Positions 1 to 8,631 are shown, numbered from the stretch's first letter. The stretch is 64,000 nucleotides of DNA from Paenibacillus tundrae (GCF_030812775.1 NZ_JAUSTI010000009.1:62001-126000), one strand, 5' to 3'. Made by a program: numbers and translations. The notes: generated by a model not told the origin, from the sequence alone.

Positions 1-227
1 CTAGTGGCAGCCGATTCCACTCCAGGCAATAAACGTTCAACTTCTTCTTGCAAGGATTGGGCGACATCAGATTGCCAAGCCAAATCACGTAAAGGATGAC
101 GTAGTTGATTGGAGGCTTGCCAAGCTGCCTGTTTGCCACGCCAGACTTCCCTCGCCGCACCAGGAATGGAACGCACAATGTGAAAAAAGGACTCCAGTGG
201 TGGCGAATCTGTTTTGTGAGTATGCAT
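1..227 (-). CDS. N-terminal part of an unrecognised protein (runs off the window)
   Basis: An open frame starts with ATG at 227 on the minus strand and stays open for 75 codons to the window edge. It begins MHTHKTDSPP and continues with Trp/Arg/Gln-rich helical sequence (motifs such as REVWRGKQAAWQ). A GGATGACGAG stretch lies just 5' of the start as a weak ribosome site. It is divergent from the thioredoxin-like gene at 355. I do not recognise the family from this fragment. No signal peptide or metal motif is visible in the part present. Confidence 0.6.
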   Translation of the reverse strand, partial: MHTHKTDSPPLESFFHIVRSIPGAAREVWRGKQAAWQASNQLRHPLRDLAWQSDVAQSLQEEVERLLPGVESAAT

Positions 228-354
228 TGCTCGTCATCCTTTCTCATGATTGCTCTAACGTCAGTATGTAATCAGTATGTACTGAATATTTGACTTCCAC
301 TCGGCAATTTGCTTCACTTAGGTTAAGACAAGGAAAAGAAAGGAAGATGTGATC

Positions 355-699
355 ATGGAACAAATAACTTCCAAACCTGAATTCGATGTAGCGATTCAAT
401 CTCCGAGATTGACTGTAGCCGTATTTAAAGCCGATTGGTGTGGAGACTGTAAGTACATCGATCCATTTATGCCTGAGGTAGAGGACAAGTATGCTCGTGA
501 GCTGACACTGGTTGAGGTTGATGTTGATCAAGTGGGGACGGTTAGCGAAGAACAAAACATCCTCGGCATACCGAGTTTTGTGGCGTATACAGATGGACGC
601 GAGCTGGTTCGTTATGTGAATAAGCTTCGTAAATCTAGAGAAGAGATTGAGCAGTTTCTTGATCGAGCTGTCGAAGTGTATAAAACGATCCACAAATAA
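355..699 (+). CDS. Thioredoxin-family protein with a WCGDC active site
   Basis: A 114-residue single-domain thioredoxin fold. The sequence FKADWCGDCK near residue 30 carries the redox CxxC pair, and the conserved cis-proline region reads GIPSF further on. This is not the classical WCGPC of TrxA, which is encoded separately at 53653, so a specialised thiol-disulfide or bacilliredoxin-like role is more likely than general reductase function. ATG 355 is chosen because AAAGGAAG lies about 8 nt upstream; an in-frame GTG at 349 sits too close to that site. No signal peptide, so cytoplasmic. It stands alone, divergent from the incomplete gene on its left. Confidence 0.88.
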   Translation: MEQITSKPEFDVAIQSPRLTVAVFKADWCGDCKYIDPFMPEVEDKYARELTLVEVDVDQVGTVSEEQNILGIPSFVAYTDGRELVRYVNKLRKSREEIEQFLDRAVEVYKTIHK

Positions 700-836
700 A
701 CACTATCCATTTTAAAGGTTACATATGTTAACAGCCATTTTTCCATTATCGGAGAAGTGGCTGTTGGTATGTTCGTTAAAGTTCAGGAGACACTATTAAG
801 ATGTGGGAATGAACGCTTGTGTCTAAAATTTGAATT

Positions 837-860
837 AAAATGACCTTCTGGTCATTTTTT
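837..860 (+). terminator. Hairpin with T-run between the thioredoxin-like gene and ctaA
   Basis: AAAATGACC (837-845) pairs with GGTCATTTT (850-858) across a TTCT loop and runs into TTTTTT. It has the form of a short intrinsic terminator and could act in both directions because the left arm begins with A residues. A weaker inverted repeat (AACAGCCA/TGGCTGTT, 730-765) lies closer to the upstream gene but has no T-run. A TATAAT at 916-921 with no convincing -35 may be the ctaA -10 element. Confidence 0.5.
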
Positions 861-1011
861 AAACAGACGTTAACATTTTGTCACAAAGCGCGGCGTCAAT
901 GACACTTTTATCCGGTATAATGAGTTTAGTTGTGAATTACGTGTCAAAGTACTGAATCAAGCGAGAAACGATGTTTTTCGCCATCTTAAACCAACAGCAG
1001 GTGAGAAAAAA

Positions 1012-1950
1012 TTGAAGCATTTAACCTTGTTTAAGTGGTTAACCGTATTAACTTGTCTTGTAATGTTCCTGGCGACATTCGGTGGGGGCATTGTTACCAA
1101 GACGGAATCCGGATTAGGTTGTGGCACAGAGTGGCCTTTGTGTAACGGAAAGCTTGTTCCAGCACATACGGTGGCATCCCTAATTGAATATTCACATCGT
1201 GCCGTAAGCGCATTGGCAGGTCTGCTGTCGATTGCCTCTTTTGTAGCATTTTTGCGGTTTGGTAAGTCTCGTCGAGATCTACAATTGTTCTCATTACTAA
1301 CGCTCATTTTTGTTATTGTCCAGGGAATCATGGGAGCCTTTGCCGTGGTGTTCTCCCAATCTTCCGCCGTTATGGCGCTGCACTTTGGATTCTCCATTAT
1401 AGCCTTCGCAAGTTCTCTAATGATGGCGCTGGGAATAAGGCAGGAGGCGCGTCACGGAGGACTAGAAAGATTAAATAATTTCCCTCGGGTAACCAAAGGC
1501 TTCCGCAATCTGGTTTGGTTTTCCACGGTTTATACGTATCTCGTTGTGTACACAGGTGCGTTCGTGAGCCATACCGACTCAGCAGGAGGCTGCTCTGGCT
1601 TCCCATTATGTAATGGACAGGTTGTTCCAGAGTTGTCCGGAGGGGTAGCTGTAGCCTTTGCTCACCGTTTGGCTGCATTATCCCTTGTTATTGTCATCGC
1701 GATTTTGGGTCATTATGCATATCGTAAACACCCGGATAACACCGAACTTCGGAGATTAGGTGTTATCGCTGTAGTGCTTATCCTGCTCCAAGTTTTCATT
1801 GGATTCGTGATGATGCTTACGATCGGGCGCCCAGAAGTGTACATGTTCGTTGCGCTTGCGCATATGTTGGATATTGCCATATTGTTCGGCGTTCTAACGT
1901 ACATGAGTTTCCTTGTTTACAAGCTGCATCGTCCAGTTAATCGTTTCTAA
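1012..1950 (+). CDS. ctaA: Heme A synthase (CtaA)
   Basis: A 312-residue integral membrane protein with eight predicted membrane segments in two homologous four-helix halves, as in the COX15/CtaA family. It oxidises the C8 methyl of heme O to a formyl group, producing heme A for aa3-type oxidases. Visible family residues are the extracellular Cys pair C37/C44 (GCGTEWPLC), E59 and H62 (EYSHR), and in the second half the GGCSGFPLC loop and the FAHRL and LAHM histidines. The start is TTG at 1012, preceded by AGGTGAG at about 8 nt. No ctaB or oxidase genes adjoin it; it is monocistronic here. Confidence 0.95.
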   Translation: MKHLTLFKWLTVLTCLVMFLATFGGGIVTKTESGLGCGTEWPLCNGKLVPAHTVASLIEYSHRAVSALAGLLSIASFVAFLRFGKSRRDLQLFSLLTLIFVIVQGIMGAFAVVFSQSSAVMALHFGFSIIAFASSLMMALGIRQEARHGGLERLNNFPRVTKGFRNLVWFSTVYTYLVVYTGAFVSHTDSAGGCSGFPLCNGQVVPELSGGVAVAFAHRLAALSLVIVIAILGHYAYRKHPDNTELRRLGVIAVVLILLQVFIGFVMMLTIGRPEVYMFVALAHMLDIAILFGVLTYMSFLVYKLHRPVNRF

Positions 1951-2001
1951 ATCAAGTATACAGATTCAAGATACAGGACGTTATAATGCGACAACGTACA
2001 G

Positions 2002-2042
2002 AGTCTGCCTTTCCATGATGTAGATCATTGGAGAGGTGGACT
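2002..2042. terminator. Imperfect hairpin after ctaA
   Basis: AGTCTGCCTTTCCATGAT (2002-2019) can pair with ATCATTGGAGAGGTGGACT (2024-2042), followed by TTTG. Position and shape suggest a ctaA terminator, but the T-run is weak. Confidence 0.35.
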
Positions 2043-2168
2043 TTGTTTGATGTTAGGCATGACAGGGCAACCTAAGCGAAGCAGCATTCATGCATTTACT
2101 CTGATCCCGATTTTGTTTAACATGATTAAGCATCCCATGATCAGCAGAATGCAAAGAGGAGGCTGTAT

Positions 2169-2909
2169 ATGCTGCGAACGTTGCTAGGCGAACCGCCGCG
2201 CCAAAATGAGGGTATTTTGGAGGAAGCTATTGATTCAATGGTGGAGACTTTGGAGTTACTGCAACGACAACTGGAGAAGAACCAAGATCCAACGCATGAT
2301 TATCGCAAGTTATATGTATGGACGCAGGGGTTAATTTCTTCGTTGGATGAACTGGAGCAAAGTTGCTTTGCAGCATCTCATTTTCGGAAAAAGGTGAAAG
2401 CGGGTTCTATAGAAGACATGACCAGTGAAGAAAAGGCTGAATACGCCCGGTATGTTTATTTTTACAAGGATGGATTCATTCGTTGCTTTGCCATTTTGGA
2501 CAAGACAGGAACGGTGCTGAATGAACTGTTTCAGCTCAATACAACCAAAGTAAAAACGCATTTCTCTTATTTTACCGTGTTGCGACAGTTTGGATATGCA
2601 AAGATGCATTCGGAGCTAGCTGTTAAGCTGATTGAGATCAAGGATGTATACCGAGAGCCCATGAGTAAATTACGCAAACGCAGAAACATGGAGATTCATT
2701 ACATGAATTCTGAGATGCAAGATGATTTGTGGCAACTGCATCAGACGTTGCAGGGGAAAGTGAAGCTGGAGGATTTAGATCAGCATTTGAACGAATTGCG
2801 ACAAGGCTTAGATATGGTGTGTACTACTTTGAAGGCGTCTTATGGATACATTAATAAAATGTGGGTTCAACAAGGTTTTAGAGAACGTACTAAAGGGCTA
2901 AAAGCATAA
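2169..2909 (+). CDS. HEPN-domain protein, Cthe_2314-like family
   Basis: A 246-residue, almost entirely helical soluble protein. A region rich in Arg/Lys at residues 166-180 contains R172-N-M-E-I-H177, which fits the R-x4-6-H motif that defines HEPN domains, many of which are metal-independent RNases of toxin-antitoxin, abortive infection or RNA-processing systems. From memory it resembles the Cthe_2314 HEPN family found in Firmicutes. The start has AGAGGAGG 5 nt upstream. It is a single gene without an obvious antitoxin (no MNT nucleotidyltransferase) next to it. It lies between ctaA and the met riboswitch operon. RNase activity is inferred from the motif only. Confidence 0.7.
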   Translation: MLRTLLGEPPRQNEGILEEAIDSMVETLELLQRQLEKNQDPTHDYRKLYVWTQGLISSLDELEQSCFAASHFRKKVKAGSIEDMTSEEKAEYARYVYFYKDGFIRCFAILDKTGTVLNELFQLNTTKVKTHFSYFTVLRQFGYAKMHSELAVKLIEIKDVYREPMSKLRKRRNMEIHYMNSEMQDDLWQLHQTLQGKVKLEDLDQHLNELRQGLDMVCTTLKASYGYINKMWVQQGFRERTKGLKA

Positions 2910-2918
2910 TATTTACCT

Positions 2919-2947
2919 TTGACAAATCGGAATACTTGGACTATACT
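2919..2947 (+). promoter_or_regulatory. Sigma-A promoter of the met transport operon
   Basis: TTGACA (2919-2924), a 17-nt spacer and TATACT (2942-2947) make a near-consensus vegetative promoter starting transcription about 100 nt before the SAM riboswitch. A second candidate closer to the riboswitch is TTCAAC (2980-2985), 17 nt, TATAAT (3003-3008). Confidence 0.75.
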
Positions 2948-3049
2948 GAGTTCCTAATAGGACATTAAGTGTAATATGTTTCAACATGAATTATCTGAAC
3001 AGTATAATTGCGGAATTACACGAACTTATACAATCTTACAATATCATAT

Positions 3050-3247
3050 TTCTTATCGAGAGCGGCGGAGGGACAGGCCCGATGAAGCCCGGCAACCGAT
3101 TTATAACGACAATGGCAAACGTGTCATTCTTTATAGATGTTAGGTGCTAATTCCTACAAAATGGCGTTAAGCGCGATTTTGGCAGATGAGAAGGTATATT
3201 CTTTCAAGCGAAGAACCCTTTCAGTTTCTGCAAAGGGTTCTTTTTTT
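3050..3247 (+). promoter_or_regulatory. SAM-I (S-box) riboswitch with intrinsic terminator
   Basis: The leader contains the S-box core: GAGAGCGGCGGAGGGA followed by GGCCCGATGAAGCCCGGCAACC, and later GTTAGGTGCTAATTCC. P1 pairs TTCTTATC (3050-3057) with GATGAGAA (3185-3192). The expression platform is a strong terminator at 3211-3247, AGAACCCTTT pairing with AAAGGGTTCT and followed by seven or more T residues. With S-adenosylmethionine bound, P1 forms and transcription ends before metN; when SAM is low, an antiterminator allows metNIQ expression. Confidence 0.96.
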
Positions 3248-3317
3248 ATTGCATGAATGGGAGTTTTCCTCTCTTTCGGGTAAAGATAGGTGTAAGCAGT
3301 GGGAAGGAGAGTATTAC

Positions 3318-4355
3318 TTGATTGAATTAAAGGGAATAACCAAAACATATGGTAGAGGCGCAAAGGCTACGACTGCGCTTGCGGATCTGAATCTGAATGT
3401 ACGCAAAGGCGAGATCTTTGGAGTCATTGGGCATTCGGGTGCGGGTAAAAGTACATTGATTCGATGTATAAATCTACTGGAGCGACCTACTGAAGGTGAA
3501 GTGTGGGTTAATGGAGTGAACTTGACCAGTCTGAGCAAGTCTGAATTGCAACAGCAACGGGGTAAGATCGGCATGATCTTTCAGCATTTCAACCTTCTCT
3601 CATCTGCTACGGTCTACGACAATGTTGCTTTTCCACTGAAGTTGGTTAATACGCCCAAAGCGGAGATCGACCGTAAGGTAAAGGAAATGCTCACCTTGGT
3701 CGGACTTGAACAGCATAGTAACAAGTATCCTGCCCAATTGTCAGGAGGACAGAAGCAACGGGTCGGCATTGCACGTGCACTCGCCAGTGATCCAGATGTC
3801 CTGCTATGTGATGAAGCGACGTCTGCTCTTGATCCACAGACAACAAGTTCTATTCTGAAGCTTCTGCTGGATATTAACCAGAAGTATGAGTTAACGATTG
3901 TGCTAATTACCCATGAAATGCATGTAATCCAGAGTATCTGTGATCAGGTTGCAGTTATTCATCAGGGCGGCATCGTTGAACAGGGGCCAGTTACGAAAGT
4001 ATTTCTCAAGCCGCAACATGCCATCACACGAGATTTCATGCAGCAAGGTCAGGCGACTGATTTGTTGTTGCTTGAAGAGGAAGGTCTGGGAAGCTCAGAG
4101 AACAGCCATAAGAATGGCGAACAATCTCAGTTGGTGAAGATCTCGTTCTTGGGGCAGAAGACGTATGAAGCTATTCTGTCACGAACCGTTCGCAAAACCG
4201 GCGTTGATTTCGCGATTCTGCAAGGAACGATCTCTACGATCAAACAAGTCCCTTATGGACAGCTTATCGTTCGTTTCGAGGGAGATTCTGCTGCGATTAG
4301 CTCAACTACCCGTGAATTAGTCGAGCAGGGACTTGATGTGGAGGTGCTTCGTTAA
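3318..4355 (+). CDS. metN: Methionine ABC transporter ATP-binding protein MetN
   Basis: A 345-residue ATPase that powers methionine uptake with MetI and MetQ at the inner face of the membrane. Visible motifs are Walker A GHSGAGKS (about residues 38-45), ABC signature LSGGQKQ, Walker B VLLCDEATSALD and the H-loop LITHE. The C-terminal ~80 residues form the NIL/ACT-like domain that senses methionine in this family. The start is TTG 3318, with AAGGAG at 3304-3309; longer in-frame starts lie inside the riboswitch and are untranslatable. First gene of metN-metI-metQ, controlled by the SAM riboswitch. Confidence 0.95.
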   Translation: MIELKGITKTYGRGAKATTALADLNLNVRKGEIFGVIGHSGAGKSTLIRCINLLERPTEGEVWVNGVNLTSLSKSELQQQRGKIGMIFQHFNLLSSATVYDNVAFPLKLVNTPKAEIDRKVKEMLTLVGLEQHSNKYPAQLSGGQKQRVGIARALASDPDVLLCDEATSALDPQTTSSILKLLLDINQKYELTIVLITHEMHVIQSICDQVAVIHQGGIVEQGPVTKVFLKPQHAITRDFMQQGQATDLLLLEEEGLGSSENSHKNGEQSQLVKISFLGQKTYEAILSRTVRKTGVDFAILQGTISTIKQVPYGQLIVRFEGDSAAISSTTRELVEQGLDVEVLR

Positions 4356-4356
4356 C

Positions 4357-5016
4357 ATGGATTTTTCAACTGTACACTGGGAAGAGGTCGGCAAAGCGTC
4401 TATTGAGACACTGCAGATTCTTCTTGTATCCGGTCTGTTTACTGTAATTATCGGCTTACCATTAGGTGTGCTACTCTTCATGACAGCAAGATCCCCATCG
4501 GCAAAATCAATTCTCGTTTACTCGATTCTGTCGGTTATTGTCAATATATTGCGATCTGTTCCATTCATCATTCTAATTGTTGCTCTACTTCCCGTCACTC
4601 GCGCCCTTGTTGGGACAGCTACTGGTGTACTGGGGACAATCCCACCGCTTGTCATTGCAGCAGCGCCCTACTTCGCGAGGATTGTGGAGACGACTTTGCG
4701 TGAGGTAGATCGTGGTGTTATCGAAGCTGCTCAAGCGATGGGAGCCTCTACAGGGCAGATTGTAAGACGTGTTCTGTTACCAGAGGCACTGCCTGGTTTG
4801 TTAGCAGGTATAACCATTACCATTGTTACATTGGTTTCTTATACGGCAATGGCGGGTATGGTTGGTGGCGGTGGTCTTGGAACACTGGCGATCAACTATG
4901 GTTACTATCGTTATCAGACAGAAGTCATGCTTGTCGCGGTAATATTGATTGTTATTTTAGTACAAGTACTTCAGATGTTTGGAGATCGTCTAGTTAAATT
5001 GTTCACCAGGAAATAA
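4357..5016 (+). CDS. metI: Methionine ABC transporter permease MetI
   Basis: A 219-residue inner-membrane permease with five predicted membrane segments. The EAA loop is recognisable around EAAQAMGAS, which contacts MetN. ATG 4357 starts one base after the metN stop, and the GGAGGTG ribosome site sits inside the end of metN, so translation is likely coupled. The family transports D- and L-methionine. An in-frame upstream ATG at 4333 lies inside metN with no ribosome site and was rejected. Confidence 0.94.
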   Translation: MDFSTVHWEEVGKASIETLQILLVSGLFTVIIGLPLGVLLFMTARSPSAKSILVYSILSVIVNILRSVPFIILIVALLPVTRALVGTATGVLGTIPPLVIAAAPYFARIVETTLREVDRGVIEAAQAMGASTGQIVRRVLLPEALPGLLAGITITIVTLVSYTAMAGMVGGGGLGTLAINYGYYRYQTEVMLVAVILIVILVQVLQMFGDRLVKLFTRK

Positions 5017-5098
5017 CACATAGACAGCATGACTCGCTCTTATCAAATTGGATAAGGATGCTGCATGCATAAAAATTATTGGAGAAGGGGTTTTACAC

Positions 5099-5935
5099 AT
5101 GAAAAAATGGTCATTTGCTCTACTAAGTATTATGCTGATTGCGGTACTAGCAGCATGCGGAAACAACAAGGATGCAGATAGCGGTGCAGACAATTCTGCT
5201 GGCGCACCACGTACCGTTGAACTGAAAGTAGGAGCATCGCCTACACCTCATGCTGAAATTCTAGAAAGCATCAAGCCTGAACTCGAAGCAGCAGGCATTC
5301 GTTTGCAAGTTGTGACATTTAATGATTACGTTCAACCGAATCAACAACTGGCTGACAAACAATTGGACGCTAACTTCTTCCAACACCAACCGTATCTAGA
5401 TGCAGAAAATGCAGCACGTGGCTTTAACCTCGTTACTGTAACTCCTGTACATGTTGAGCCTTTTGGTGGTTACTCCAAAAAGATCAAATCTCTGGATGAA
5501 TTGAAAGACGGCGCAAAAGTTGCAATCCCGAATGACCCATCCAATGGTGGCCGTGCATTGTTATTGCTTGCAAAAGAAGGTCTGATTACGCTTAAAGACA
5601 ACACAAACATCTCGTCAACACTGCAAGATATCACTGAAAATCCAAAAAACTTGGAGATCATTGAGTTGGATGCAGCGATGATGCCTCGTCAACTGGATGA
5701 AGCAGATCTGGTATTCATTAATGCCAACTATGCACTGGAAGCAAATCTGAATCCAGAAAAAGATGCTCTTCTAATCGAGGATCTGCAAGGTAACCCTTAC
5801 GCTAACATTCTTGTAGCTCGTGAAGATAATAAAGACGCAGATGCTATTAAGAAACTGGCAGAAGCTCTGAATTCCGAAGCAGTAAAAACATTCATCAAAG
5901 AGCGTTACCAAGGTGCAGTTGAACCTGCATTTTAA
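5099..5935 (+). CDS. metQ: Methionine-binding lipoprotein MetQ
   Basis: A 278-residue substrate-binding lipoprotein of the NlpA/MetQ family. The signal peptide ends in the lipobox VLAAC with lipidated Cys20, followed by a flexible Asp/Ser-rich linker. Family blocks PTPHAEIL, QVVTFNDYVQPN and FFQHQPYL are present. It captures methionine outside the membrane and delivers it to MetI/MetN. The start ATG 5099 follows GGAGAAGGGG. Last gene of the met operon, ended by the hairpin at 6024. Confidence 0.95.
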   Translation: MKKWSFALLSIMLIAVLAACGNNKDADSGADNSAGAPRTVELKVGASPTPHAEILESIKPELEAAGIRLQVVTFNDYVQPNQQLADKQLDANFFQHQPYLDAENAARGFNLVTVTPVHVEPFGGYSKKIKSLDELKDGAKVAIPNDPSNGGRALLLLAKEGLITLKDNTNISSTLQDITENPKNLEIIELDAAMMPRQLDEADLVFINANYALEANLNPEKDALLIEDLQGNPYANILVAREDNKDADAIKKLAEALNSEAVKTFIKERYQGAVEPAF

Positions 5936-6023
5936 GTAGTAACTTAGCGAAACATAGAGAGTCGAGCACGTATATCATTGATGTTTAATGATATTACCGA
6001 GTGCCGTATCGATAATAAAACAT

Positions 6024-6062
6024 AAAAGCCCTACATCCTTGTTTATAAGGTGTAGGGCTTTT
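6024..6062 (+). terminator. Terminator of metNIQ
   Basis: AAAAGCCCTACATCCTT (6024-6040) pairs with AAGGTGTAGGGCTTTT (6047-6062) around a 6-nt loop. Symmetric A and T tails make it usable by the convergent gene at 6093 as well. Confidence 0.9.
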
Positions 6063-6092
6063 GTGTATGATTCATTAGTGTGGATGGAGCGA

Positions 6093-7088
6093 TTAGTGCT
6101 TATTCGGGTCGTTCTCTGATTGATCGGCAGAATGGGTGTGTTCAATGGATTCTTGCCCAGCGGCATGCTGCTGATACGCCTGTTCAGCAGGAGAAAGAGA
6201 ATTCGCATCCGTAGAATGCTCAGCATCATTTTTTTTGCGTCCAGTCAGCTTATTACGTAGCCATCCGAATGCACCAACGACTAGAGCGACGATCACAAAC
6301 CATCCTTTTTTGAGCAACAATAACAATCCTACTTTTTTGGCAACAGCAACTCCTGCACCACCAAGGATCAGGCTGGTAAGACCGAGTTCTGATTTTTTGT
6401 CGATCGAAGCATCAAATTCCTCATACTTGTTCCCCGCAGTGACGGTAAGATTGGAGAGAACGCTATCCTCAAACTGTCTTCGGTTTTCCTCGAAATTAGC
6501 ACTGTCGGTAACGAGAATAACTCCGATATAGCCTTCACGTGTCAGAACATTCACATTGTAATTAACGAGGGCTTCCTGTTGAGCATCCTTCAGACCAATG
6601 GAGTACAGCAGATGGTGTTTGGAGCTGTCATACGTCGGTTCAATGTCCCACCCAGTAATAAACAGTTGGTTATCAGGAGTAGTTCTTTCATTCTGTTCCT
6701 CTGTACCTCGTTTGTAACTGTCTAGGAGCTCTTCAGCATCGAGATTGTCCTTGTCACTGTCGTCAATATGTCCAGGGTCGTTGTACTCGAAGATCACGTA
6801 CCAGTTCGAGTTCTCGCCAGCTCCATAGATACTACCGATCTCTGTCCCGTTCGGGAAGGATTCAGTGTCTTCCATGAAACGTTGCGTGTTGGCTGCATCT
6901 AAAAAGGTAAGTCCTTCAACCAGTTTTAAGGAGGCTTTGTTGTCGAGAACGACATCGCGTGGTCCGTCTAACCATTGATAATCTTCAATGGTGTTGTCAC
7001 TTTCTGCTGAGGCTATGATGGAGAAGGGGCCTTGTAATGTAAATACAAGCAGTATTGCGATAAGGGATGCTACACATTTTTTCATCAT
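6093..7088 (-). CDS. DUF2167 family membrane protein
   Basis: 331 residues with a signal peptide (MMKKCVASLIAILLVF...IASAES), an extracytoplasmic domain of about 200 residues and one or two membrane segments near the C-terminus (around LLLLLKK and WFVIVALVVGAFGWL), ending in a charged cytoplasmic tail with HTH-rich low-complexity sequence. Blocks such as NWYVIFEYNDPG, DDSDKDNLDAEELL and GWDIEPTYD match what I recall of DUF2167, whose function is unknown. The start ATG 7088 has GAAAGGAC about 9 nt upstream; an earlier ATG at 7115 lacks a ribosome site. Monocistronic, convergent with metQ. Confidence 0.8.
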   Translation of the reverse strand: MMKKCVASLIAILLVFTLQGPFSIIASAESDNTIEDYQWLDGPRDVVLDNKASLKLVEGLTFLDAANTQRFMEDTESFPNGTEIGSIYGAGENSNWYVIFEYNDPGHIDDSDKDNLDAEELLDSYKRGTEEQNERTTPDNQLFITGWDIEPTYDSSKHHLLYSIGLKDAQQEALVNYNVNVLTREGYIGVILVTDSANFEENRRQFEDSVLSNLTVTAGNKYEEFDASIDKKSELGLTSLILGGAGVAVAKKVGLLLLLKKGWFVIVALVVGAFGWLRNKLTGRKKNDAEHSTDANSLSPAEQAYQQHAAGQESIEHTHSADQSENDPNKH

Positions 7089-7223
7089 TGCTATAAGTCC
7101 TTTCAGCGGGGCCATGTAATGATTATATTTACATGATCATATGTATTGTGTCATTACTTTCACAGAAAGAAACGACTTATCGACATTACCATAGACACCC
7201 CAACCAAACAAGGTATATATGGT

Positions 7224-7261
7224 TAATTAGGGGTTATTTTACTTCTTAAGACCTAATTAAT
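7224..7261. promoter_or_regulatory. Inverted repeat in the DUF2167/SDR divergent intergenic region
   Basis: TTAATTAGG (7224-7232) and CCTAATTAA (7253-7261) are perfect inverted arms 20 nt apart in a 316-nt divergent region. It may be a regulator site for either gene. There is no T-run, so it is not a terminator. Confidence 0.3.
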
Positions 7262-7347
7262 ATCAAAGTAATGGCTGGGAATATAAGTATTTGGTCTGAG
7301 GTTTACACTTTTTTGCAAAATAAGATGGGCAAGAGAAAATATGCAAG

Positions 7348-7376
7348 TTGTGAGGGGGTGATAAATCTTTTATACT
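7348..7376 (+). promoter_or_regulatory. Promoter of the SDR gene
   Basis: TTGTGA (7348-7353), 17 nt, TATACT (7371-7376). Transcription would begin near 7383, which excludes the in-frame ATG at 7378 as the start of the downstream gene. Confidence 0.5.
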
Positions 7377-7404
7377 AATGAATGACTGCTCTTTGAAGAG
7401 GGGG

Positions 7405-8175
7405 ATGGACGTGAAGGGGAAGATTGCCCTCATAACGGGAAGTGCCAAAGGCCTTGGAAAAATGACAGCCCTCAGTCTGGCCGATCAGGGATGTCATATT
7501 GCCCTGAATTACGTGAATAGCCGACTCGAAGCAGAGGAGCTTCAGGCGCAGATTATAGCCAAAGGCGTTAATTGTATTGCAATCCAGGCTGACATTTCGA
7601 AGACCGAAGAGATTACATTTTTGGTTAAACAGGTGGAAGAACAGCTCGGCAGCATTGATATTCTTGTGAATAATGCAGGGCCATTTGTTCGTGAGCGCCG
7701 TTTGTTTGCTGAATATGCAGAAGCGGAAATACAAATGTTAGTACAGGGGAATTTGCTTGGACCCATGCTGCTTGATCAGTATGTGCTGCCAGAGATGCGG
7801 CGTAAGCAATGGGGACGCATAATCCATTTTGGATTCAGTCATGCCGGAGAAGCTAGATCATGGCCTCATCGAGCTGTATATGCAGCCGCGAAGGTGGGCT
7901 TGGTTTCTTTTACCAAAACATTAGCTGTGGAAGAAGCACCTTACGGAATAACCGTGAATATGGTGTGTCCTGGTGATATTCGCGGCGCCAATAAAGAGAA
8001 AACGATAGATGAGATTGCCGGGATTGCGGACGAGGAAACACCAAGAGGACGTCCTGGCAGCGGTGAAGATATTGCACGTGTCATTACGTACCTCTGCTTA
8101 GACCATTCGGATTTTATTACAGGTAACATAATGGATGTGTCTGGAGGACTTGATCCGATTCGTCCAACGATTTAG
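7405..8175 (+). CDS. Short-chain dehydrogenase/reductase (SDR)
   Basis: About 256 residues with a classical SDR Rossmann fold. It has the cofactor motif TGSAKGLG at the N-terminus, the NNAG structural motif, a catalytic YAAAK with an upstream Ser in GFSHAG, and a C-terminal DVSGGL. The chemistry should be NAD(P)H-dependent interconversion of alcohol and carbonyl. The substrate cannot be read from sequence; homologues of the FabG type reduce 3-oxoacyl thioesters. GAGGGGG touches ATG 7405, and GTG 7411 has better spacing from it, so the true start may be two codons later. Monocistronic. Confidence 0.88.
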   Translation: MDVKGKIALITGSAKGLGKMTALSLADQGCHIALNYVNSRLEAEELQAQIIAKGVNCIAIQADISKTEEITFLVKQVEEQLGSIDILVNNAGPFVRERRLFAEYAEAEIQMLVQGNLLGPMLLDQYVLPEMRRKQWGRIIHFGFSHAGEARSWPHRAVYAAAKVGLVSFTKTLAVEEAPYGITVNMVCPGDIRGANKEKTIDEIAGIADEETPRGRPGSGEDIARVITYLCLDHSDFITGNIMDVSGGLDPIRPTI

Positions 8176-8246
8176 AGAAAATGAGATATGAAGCGGTAGA
8201 GCTAAGGTAATGTGAACTATGCGAAGTAAGAAATAGACACAAAAAA

Positions 8247-8281
8247 AGAGCCCTCCGCTTCAAGTGAAGCGAAAGGCTCTT
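8247..8281. terminator. Bidirectional terminator between SDR gene and yutI
   Basis: AAGAGCCCTCCGCTTC pairs with GAAGCGAAAGGCTCTT across AAGT. On the minus strand it is followed by a run of T residues (A-run at 8241-8247), so it mainly serves yutI. Confidence 0.85.
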
Positions 8282-8305
8282 GAGGTTTATTTCGTGAAGG
8301 ATTGA

Positions 8306-8551
8306 TTAGAATACTTGTACGACTTCTTGTACACCCTCAACTTCTTCAAGAAGGGCGCGTTCAATCCCGGCTTTTAAGGTAATGGTGGAGCTTGGGCAAC
8401 TGCCGCAGGCACCGACCAGTTTCAGCTTAATGATGCCATCCTCCACGTCGACCAGTTCCACGTCACCGCCATCGCGTTGCAGGAACGGACGAAGTTTATC
8501 AAGCACATCAGATACCTCATCATACATGGTGCTTTGTGCGTTTTCGCTCAT
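8306..8551 (-). CDS. yutI: NifU C-terminal-domain Fe-S scaffold (YutI/Nfu)
   Basis: An 81-residue Nfu domain protein. The CGSC motif (C49, C52) binds an intersubunit 4Fe-4S cluster that is delivered to apoproteins. The FLQRDGGD block is typical. ATG 8551 follows GGAAAGGAG. It is divergent from yuzB, as in Bacillus subtilis where yutI, yuzB, yutJ and the IscA-like yutM form a conserved neighbourhood. The erpA homologue is 3.3 kb away at 11910. Confidence 0.93.
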   Translation of the reverse strand: MSENAQSTMYDEVSDVLDKLRPFLQRDGGDVELVDVEDGIIKLKLVGACGSCPSSTITLKAGIERALLEEVEGVQEVVQVF

Positions 8552-8589
8552 ATTGTTCAACTCCTTTCCTCTATATATTATATTACAAA

Positions 8590-8611
8590 TGACCATAAAT
8601 TAAAATGGTCA
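8590..8611. promoter_or_regulatory. Inverted repeat between yutI and yuzB
   Basis: TGACCAT (8590-8596) and ATGGTCA (8605-8611) are 8 nt apart in the short gap between two divergent genes. It could be an operator shared by both promoters; no regulator is identified. Confidence 0.3.
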
Positions 8612-8631
8612 AACAAAGCAGGTGAACTGAA

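Noticed and set aside
957..1397. Open frame on the minus strand across ctaA (146 codons)
   Set aside because: A shadow of the clear ctaA coding frame; no ribosome site and no recognisable protein.
3186..3317. An in-frame upstream extension of metN starting at ATG 3186
   Set aside because: It lies inside the SAM riboswitch and its terminator and has no ribosome site; TTG 3318 with AAGGAG is the better start.
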